Source: Stenogyne calaminthoides (Eukaryota > Streptophyta > Magnoliopsida > Lamiales > Lamiaceae). From it: a stretch of 64,000 nucleotides of DNA. The DNA is taken from contig JBBCBC010000025.1 of the NCBI GenBank assembly GCA_037126765.1, forward strand, positions 13,671,639-13,735,638. Reading direction: 5' to 3'. The position numbers and the translations under genes are program-made. Below the pieces are notes generated by a model. That model was not told the DNA's origin and did not search any database. It worked only from the letters and a program-made list of their open reading frames with translations. Position 1 is the first letter of the stretch. Every line of letters begins with the position of its first letter. Positions 58,008 to 64,000 of this stretch are shown piece by piece.

Positions 58008-58230
58008 GAGCTTTCTGACTACCTACCGTAGTTTACTTACTCAACTCGGCCCTGAGGTTTCTGACTACTCCACGTAGTTTACTTACTCAACCCGACCTTG
58101 AGCTTTCTGACTACCTCCATAGTTTACTTACTCAAACACAAACAAGCTTTCAGACTACCTTTGTAGCTTACTAACTTCACCTCTAGAGCTTTTTGACTAC
58201 TCCGCGTAGTTTACTAACTCTTTACAACTC
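58008..58230. repeat. Array of about five 40-47 bp units in the LTR
   Basis: Units share the core 'tttctgactac' followed by 'gtagtttacttactcaac'. Spacing is contiguous and the later units are shorter and more diverged. Confidence 0.85.
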
Positions 58231-59019
58231 TTCTCACCAACAAACACACTTCAACTACCTTCTCAAGGGTTTGGGGTTTCTTGGTTGGTTTCCAACTAGG
58301 ATGAGATATCCTTTACAATGAAGAACAATGCAAAGGCTAGGATATCTCGACTACGCTTCGGATATGTCTTATCAATCTAGGCTTAGTTTAGTGAGCTCTC
58401 TTCAATATAAAAGCACTTGGGAAATTCTAAGTTTTTCGAGTGCTTTAACTTTGCGATAATAAGTTTGAGCTTCTTGAGTTGCTTATAAATTTCCCGTAAC
58501 CTTACAATGCAGAGGGTCACCAGTATTTATAGGCATACACCAAGGTTACTCTTGAAAACTATTCGTTGGAGAGATAGCTTCGTGAGTTTCCTCTTATGGT
58601 GTGTGAGGAACGGCTATATTTAGGGTTTGAAACTCCCTAACACGTTTTAGGCAATAACCTTTCATGTAGCCGGTCTTCACTTTTTGCGATCCGAACTTTT
58701 GTACTTCCGACATCTTTTTCAAATGACGGTCCTTCATCGATTGTCGGTAGATGGCATGATGTTGTCTTCCTCTTTTTGACTTTTGTCTCCATTTAAAGGT
58801 AGACACCTTCAACGGCTCTTTTGGTTACAAACTCTGAGTTGATATAACCTTAACAACACTTCTGACTTAGTTCCTTTTATGCCTTTTGAATGTCTTGGCA
58901 AATATCTATTTTCTAAGGAATCGCGATCTTCTCAAGATTGCATCCTTGGATAGATATATTGATTGCCTCGGAACATTCGAGTTTATAATCGAGCATTGAA
59001 GACATTCTTCGAGTCTTGA

Positions 59020-59360
59020 TGAATTCTTGTGCGCCGATATTCTAGATCTTCATTCTTGATCTTTGCGTCTTGAGTCTTTCGAGTCTTGAGGTCTTGAGTC
59101 TTGTCTTCGAGTCTTGAGTCTTCTTGAGTCTTGGCGTCCGAGTCTTGAGTCTTCGAGTCTTCTAAGTCTTGAGTCTTCTCGAGTCTTACGAGTCTTGATA
59201 TCTTGGTGATATCTTGAGTCTTCATCTTTGAATCTTGATTACTCAATTTCATCTTGAGTCTTGATTATCTCGATTTCCTCGAGTCTTGATTCTCAGTTTC
59301 ATCTGAAGTCTTGTAAACTTCGGTTTCATCGAAACTCCGTTTCTTGAAAAACATACTGAG
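59020..59360. repeat. GAGTCTTGA microsatellite-like tract in the LTR
   Basis: Dozens of 'gagtctt' or 'aagtctt' units, later mixed with 'tctcgatttcatc'. The minus-strand open frame across it is low-complexity (repeats of KTQD) and is not a gene. Confidence 0.85.
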
Positions 59361-59544
59361 TCTTCAGAATCTTCAGATCCTAATCTGATCTATATTTGTT
59401 GACTATACATTTTGCAGATATCATCCTGAATACTCTAAAACTGAATCCCGACTCAACTATCAAGATCATTCTGAACATGTCATACTCAGGGTTTTTTGGG
59501 ATCTAATCAAAATCATATATCTTTATTAAATTCATCTCCCAACA

Positions 59545-59567
59545 ATTTCCCCCTTTTTGATGATGCC
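59545..59567 (-). other. Polypurine tract of the SIRE-type element
   Basis: On the minus strand GGCATCATC is followed by AAAAAGGGGGAAATT, then the LTR. Confidence 0.88.
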
Positions 59568-59782
59568 AAAACCTATCTTGTTACAACCATATAACCTAGA
59601 CTCAGGTTTCAGTTTTATCCTATTACAAGATTGGTTATGTCTCCAATAATTTCCTGAACAGAGAATCTCTCAACAATTTCTGAGAGTCTCCCTAATAATT
59701 AATCATTCAACAATTTCTTCAGTAATAATTCTTCTTAAATAGTTCATCACCAAATAAACAATTTTCTTCATAAACAATTAAT

Positions 59783-60022
59783 TCAGAGACATTCATTCAG
59801 CATATCAAAAGTAAAAAACATGTAAATAAGATAATGAGATATTATCTTTTTGAGCACAAATGATAAATTTTCATTAATGATGAGTAGTCTGTTACAGGTT
59901 ACAATGAAATTTATCAAAACAAAAATAAGACAAAAAGATAGAAAAATTACAAGTGTCTTGTGTTTTCGGTCTTGATTTGGCTCTTGATCTTTCGCTTTCT
60001 TGACAGATCCGCTCTTCACCAT
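59783..60022 (-). CDS. Short ORF with a hydrophobic segment after the accessory gene
   Basis: 79 codons. A basic N-terminus (MVKSGSVKKAKDQ) is followed by about 24 hydrophobic residues (LVIFLSFCLIFVLINFIV and on), then an AT-rich tail. It starts 8 bp after the stop of the accessory coding region, in a different frame. It could be a frameshifted C-terminal membrane anchor, or simply the chance translation of a T-rich 3' region. Confidence 0.25.
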   Translation of the reverse strand: MVKSGSVKKAKDQEPNQDRKHKTLVIFLSFCLIFVLINFIVTCNRLLIINENLSFVLKKIISHYLIYMFFTFDMLNECL

Positions 60023-60027
60023 ATCTT

Positions 60028-63000
60028 CTTCACTTCATCATCAGGGGCACTTCCAAGTTGAACATTCCGAAATACCTCTTTTTCAGAGCATCTCTTTCCT
60101 TAATGATATCCGGACTGTTCCCTGTCAAACCCAACTGAGCAGCATATTGAGCAATTTCTTGAATAATGGCTTTCTCATTTACCATGACATTATCAAGTCT
60201 TGGAGGAGGGTAGGAGTATGGACCAGGGGCAACTATTTGTACCTTTCCTTCATCTGCTAGGTTCATCCAACTTTGGAGATATTTTGGATAGAAGGTTAGG
60301 AGATATTCAATGAACGCTTCATTCTGATCTGAGCTTTCCCCTCTCCACTCCCTGAGCACATCATAATAGAACCAGAGGGTTCTCTTGACCTCTTCCCACA
60401 CATCGTTGAATTTGATAGGCATCCATTTATCAACATGTGGTCATTTCAGTGCTTTTGATGTCTCTCTCCTTTTGCTCGCAAACTTTTTGAATCCACTCCT
60501 TCGCTTCAGCTCTTCTTCAGTCTTCTTCCTGATCACAGCAGCACACCGAGACCCAAGTACCGCTTTCTTAGCTCGTTCTATCGGAGTGTCTTGAGCATTC
60601 TTCAGATTGAAGATTTTTCTTCTTCTCACGACCTGTGAGACTCTTCCAATTCCTCCATCAACTTTCTCAAGACGGCTTAGAAGCCTTAGCACGCTTGCTT
60701 TCAGGTTGAACAATGCCCAAGGCTTTCCTCTTCATAGGCAATTCAGCAGCAGCCTGGCTTGTTCCAACCTTAGCTCTAGCACTCAGTTTCTCTCTTGCAA
60801 CATCAAGCATGGTTTCCTCAGAAACTCGAGTGTAGATAGGCTTCTCCACCTGAACGAACTTCAGTTTGTCAGTAGCTTCGACTTCCTTCAAGGCTTTGGA
60901 TAGGCTATACATTTCAGCATCTTTCTGCGCCTTTTTCTCCAAAGTACGTGCCAATAACTTCCTGAAGTCTTCACCTTCCTTTTCCCCCTTCTTGGCACCG
61001 TAATTTGGAAGAAGTCTGGAGAGTGCTGTGTCCATGTGATATTGTTCTTTGCTCACACAGCGCACCTCTCCTGCTATCTGATCTTGTTCGTCTTCCAGCC
61101 TCCTGATGTGGTTCTTAGCCACAGAAAATTCTTCAGAAAGATGGGCAAACTGGCCAGAGAGCGCATCTTTAAACATCTCTGTCATCTTGGTCATGAGCAT
61201 TGAGCTCATTTCCTCAACAGCAGATTTGATCATCACTTCATTCCTCTCTGCCAATTTCACCTCTAGAAATGCAGTTGACTCCTGGTGCTTCTGTTTCATT
61301 TCAGCACTGAGCTCAGCCTTGACTCCCTCCAGCTTTTCATTCAGCTTATCTTCCATGGAGGTCATCTGTGAGGTCAGAGTGTTTTGGATTAGCACCAGTT
61401 CTGAAGAGTAACTAAGGTTCTCCATCTTCTGAGCTTGGTTGGCCAATGTTTCTTCCATCTGAGCAATCTTGTTCATCATTGGCTCAACCTTCTCAAGCTT
61501 CTCCATCAAGGGAGTGAGGTCAATCTCAGGAACCTTCTGCACCTTCTGTGCTGATTGATCATCCTGAGCTTCAGCTTCATCCTGAGCTCCAGTCTCCAAC
61601 TGAGCCTCAGTCTGTACATCAGACAATTCAGAATTAAAGATAGAACTTTCAGTAACTTTGGCATAATTTTTAATAGTGCCAAAAGGTACCTGAAGAGTGC
61701 TAGCTTCAGTCTGAGGTTGAATGATTTAAGGTTGATCAGCACCAGAAGTTTCCTTCTCCATCTTAGACTGATCCTCAGCATCTCCCTATTGGTCCCCATC
61801 TTGAAATTTGTCTCTGCTGCTAGGAGCACCAACTTCAATAGCTCTCTTCTCAGCTATCTTCCTCTGAACTAGCTCATCAAAATCGGAATTTTTCATCCTG
61901 AGCTTTGTCTTCCTGAAGCCTGAGAACTCAGTCAGGAAAGTTGTCTCCTCATTCCACCAGTCTTCCCCTCTTAATGCAGCAATGCTAAGCATCTCCGGAA
62001 GAGTCTAATTGAGGATAAAAACCATCGACCTTAATCTGAAGAAGATATCTTGCAGATCAGGGAATGAGCTGAGCTCAGGGTAGCGGTCAAGGATGAACCG
62101 TTCCCCCTTGCTCCTCCACTCGGTTTCTTCAGCTTTGCCCTTCTTCAATCTCGGGCTTTCTAGTTCAGTTGAAGCATCAGCTGAAGGATCAAGAAGTAAC
62201 TCACTCAGGAGCTCATCAAAAGTAAGCTGCTCCTGAGTCTCAGCAGCATCTGAAGGTTGTGCAGTCAGGTCCTCAGTTTGCATCTGAGTAGGTTCAGGGT
62301 CCTGAGCTGGCACGTCCTCAGGTTGACTCTGAGTTGGCTCTGCTGTCTGAGCCGGCACATCTTTGGTAGGAATCTCTGAGGCCTGGGTTCCTTTAAAATC
62401 TCCTGAGAAATTTTGTCTGAACTGAGCGAAGTCTCAAGCACCTCAGAGAAGACCTGCTCCTCAGTCTGTTCTTGTGCTTAGAGATAACCTGAGCCAAAAC
62501 TTGCAATGGCGAATCTTGAGCGGTTTGGCCCTCAGGTTGAATCTCTTCAGAATCACTGCCATCTTCATCGGTGAGAACCACCAATCTTCTGCGCTTTGGA
62601 GCAAGGTTCTTCTGCTTCATCAATTTTACACCCTGCTCCTTCTTTGCCTCCAACAAAACCTTCCCCCTAGTTTGTTGGGTCTCTTCAGCAGCAGCAGCTT
62701 TTGGTGATTCTGCTTTCTTTTCTTTCTTCCCCATGATGGCCTGCTTCTTCACAACAATGGGCTTGAAGAGCACCTTGGACTTGGGGAATGGGGTCGAATT
62801 GGCGAAGATATCCTCCTCCTCTCTGCACATCTCCAAAATAAATGCTATTTTGGTTGCATGGTGGATCTTGCCTTTAATCGTGATAGCCCCGTCAACCTTC
62901 TTGAAGACTTTGGCTTGCTCACTCACCATCTGAATCAAAAATTTCAGCCAGTTGAAGTCGGTGGTGGGTGAGGCCTCGATCGCCGCCATCAATTGGAGCT

Positions 63001-63529
63001 TCGGGGTACTGATTTGCTCAAAACTCCCCGCAAGGCTCATGATGCTTTTGCTCACAATATCCATCAAAACTCTATATTGTGGCTTCAAATGCCTCTTATG
63101 CAGTGTAGCCTCAAATTTCATAGGATTCTCAGCAATCCTATCTAAATACTCCTGCTCTCTACCCAACATATACATAGCAGGATTCTCTCCTCTATCACAA
63201 AGCTCAAAAACATCATTTAAATTTTTCGGAATAATATACAATTCCCTTTCAAAATCGATGTATTTGGATGAATGCTCTAAATGTGATACAGTAATCTCAG
63301 AATGCATACCATCCTCTTCATCTATCCTCAAGTTACAGATGAACTCGATTACCTCTTTTGCATATTCTTGGTCTGGTCGGCTTGCGACGAGATGAGTGAG
63401 TTTGGCCAATCGGATCATATGGAGAGCCTCATCTTCTGGTTTGGAGTTGGTTGTGCTATCGAGCGAGACAATGAACTCGTACCAGGTTTTGTTGGTTTCG
63501 GCTAATTTATCGAAAATGGTAGGAGCCAT
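60028..63529 (-). pseudogene. Accessory (env-position) gene of the SIRE-type element
   Basis: The coding region starts at the ATG at 63529 (MAPTIFDKLAETNKTWYEFI) and stays open for 378 codons to 62393. Near 62480 a frameshift moves reading to the frame used from 62358 to 60667. That frame is broken by stops at 62007-62005, near 61788-61786 and at 61728-61726. A second shift near 60670 leads to 60713-60030, which has one TGA near 60440. Parts: an N-terminal globular domain of about 250 residues; a Lys/Ser/Gln-rich linker; an acidic Pro/Thr/Gln/Glu-rich region; a long coiled coil (about 61520-61030); a basic patch (PMKRKALG...SKRAKAS); and a C-terminal W-rich domain. The position matches the env-like ORF of SIRE elements, but I see no signal peptide and no certain membrane segment. 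Function unknown. Confidence 0.75.
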
Positions 63530-64000
63530 TTGAGAGATTGAAGATTTGAAGATTTGAAGATTTAGGGTTTAGGATTTTCTGGGCAAAGGGGATTTATTTT
63601 GCAGAGGATTTTGGGAACGAAGGATTTGATAAAATTTAGCTCGAATGGCTTATTGGGGTATAAATAGTTTTGAGATCGTGGGAATTCGCGTAGGTTAGGT
63701 GAAAAGCAACGGTTGAGATTAATCTCCGATTAATGGGGTATGCGAACAGTCGATCTTCCGAAAAGTAAGCCGCCAAAATATCCTCATTGGTCATTAATGT
63801 AACAGAGCATTAAATGACTGTTGACCTTCTTTGAAATTTCAAATGATCCCGCCCAAAACATTCCTTAGGTGTTTTGTATTTATTGCATATGATTACTGAG
63901 CTTTACTTAAGCAATAAATGAGTTGCATGAGTCATTACTTCTTCAGACTAATTTCCCTCGCCTCGGTCTTCTTAATCGACCTTGATAAAATGTCAAGATA
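63530..64000 (-). promoter_or_regulatory. Upstream region of the accessory gene, possible internal promoter
   Basis: The leader before the ATG reads, on the minus strand, 'aaaccctaaatcttcaaatc', a typical plant 5' untranslated style. An A/T box (minus TATTTATA, 63667-63659) lies about 130 bp upstream of the ATG. No pol sequence is recognisable in the last 470 bp, so the gene seems separated from pol by non-coding DNA. Promoter activity is an inference. Confidence 0.35.

Larger units (their letters stand above)
57434..59544 (-). repeat. 3' LTR of the SIRE-type element
   Basis: 2,111 bp. The minus strand begins TGTTGGGAGATG and ends GGGACCAACA. A minus-strand TATA-like TATAAATAC lies near 58531. 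It contains two tandem arrays (58008-58230 and 59020-59360) that make it longer than the solo LTR at 45433. Confidence 0.87.
57434..64000 (-). mobile_element. SIRE-type Copia element, 3' part, minus strand
   Basis: This comprises the 3' LTR (57434-59544), polypurine tract and a 4.4-kb internal region with a long accessory coding region. The element continues past the window, where pol should lie. The string AAAAAGGGGGAAAT directly before TGTTGGGAG, preceded by 'ttttggcatcatc', is the typical SIRE/Maximus polypurine context. An extra ORF between pol and the 3' LTR is also typical of that lineage. Confidence 0.85.

Noticed and set aside
58008..58230. CRISPR-like regularly spaced repeats
   Set aside because: Units are contiguous with no unique spacers, and the sequence is plant LTR DNA.
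58983..59252. 89-codon frame rich in KTQD
   Set aside because: Translation of the GAGTCTT microsatellite-like tract inside an LTR.
61106..61411. Plus-strand 101-codon frame
   Set aside because: Shadow of the coiled-coil coding region on the minus strand.

Overview
The window is a block of flowering-plant (probably eudicot) nuclear DNA made almost entirely of nested and decayed LTR retrotransposons. The lineages seen are Copia of Tork/Angela type, Copia of SIRE type, and Gypsy of Tat and Athila type. Three small DNA transposons and one LINE fragment are also present. I found no host protein gene, no tRNA or rRNA gene and no CRISPR array. The species cannot be named from this sequence alone.

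Layout. 1-2551: gag and 5' LTR of a minus-strand SIRE-type element. 2552-3690: AT-rich spacer. 3700-5964: Copia RT/RNase H remnant with its 3' LTR (family C). 5965-13397: plus-strand Angela-type Copia copy 'B1'. 13398-14281: LINE fragment. 14295-14577: Stowaway MITE. 15407 to about 38480: an Athila-like, apparently non-coding Gypsy element. It is split by a complete minus-strand Copia copy 'B2' (18135-26796, TSD ATAGT) and a complete Tat-type Gypsy element (27544-38431, TSD CTTTC). 38481-42780: three more LTR pieces. 42794-43165: Tourist MITE. 43245-43792: Mutator-type MITE with arms of about 200 bp and a 9-bp TSD. 44334-54868: Copia copy 'B3', carrying a SIRE-type solo LTR (TSD ATGAT) in its 5' LTR and a B-family solo LTR inside pol. 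54869-57433: 5' LTR and leader of another Copia copy. 57434-64000: 3' end of a minus-strand SIRE-type element with an extra, env-position gene.

The most informative parts are two accessory genes. The Tat element carries, antisense to gag-pol, a gene whose four exons are joined by three short GT-AG introns and which has its own TATA box. A second antisense TATA box with a short ORF and a second polypurine-tract-like sequence lie about 3.5 kb inside, so the 3' module looks duplicated. The SIRE-type element carries a long coiled-coil ORF set between pol and the 3' LTR. Both genes are broken by a few stops and frameshifts.

All autonomous functions look dead. There are nonsense codons in the CAA-to-TAA and CGA-to-TGA pattern, a DTG-to-DTR protease change in B1, an RT-core deletion in B3, and a catalytic Glu-to-Lys change in the Tat integrase. 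Part of the Tat gag region is an unexplained patchwork of short exact matches to its own RT region and may be an assembly artefact.
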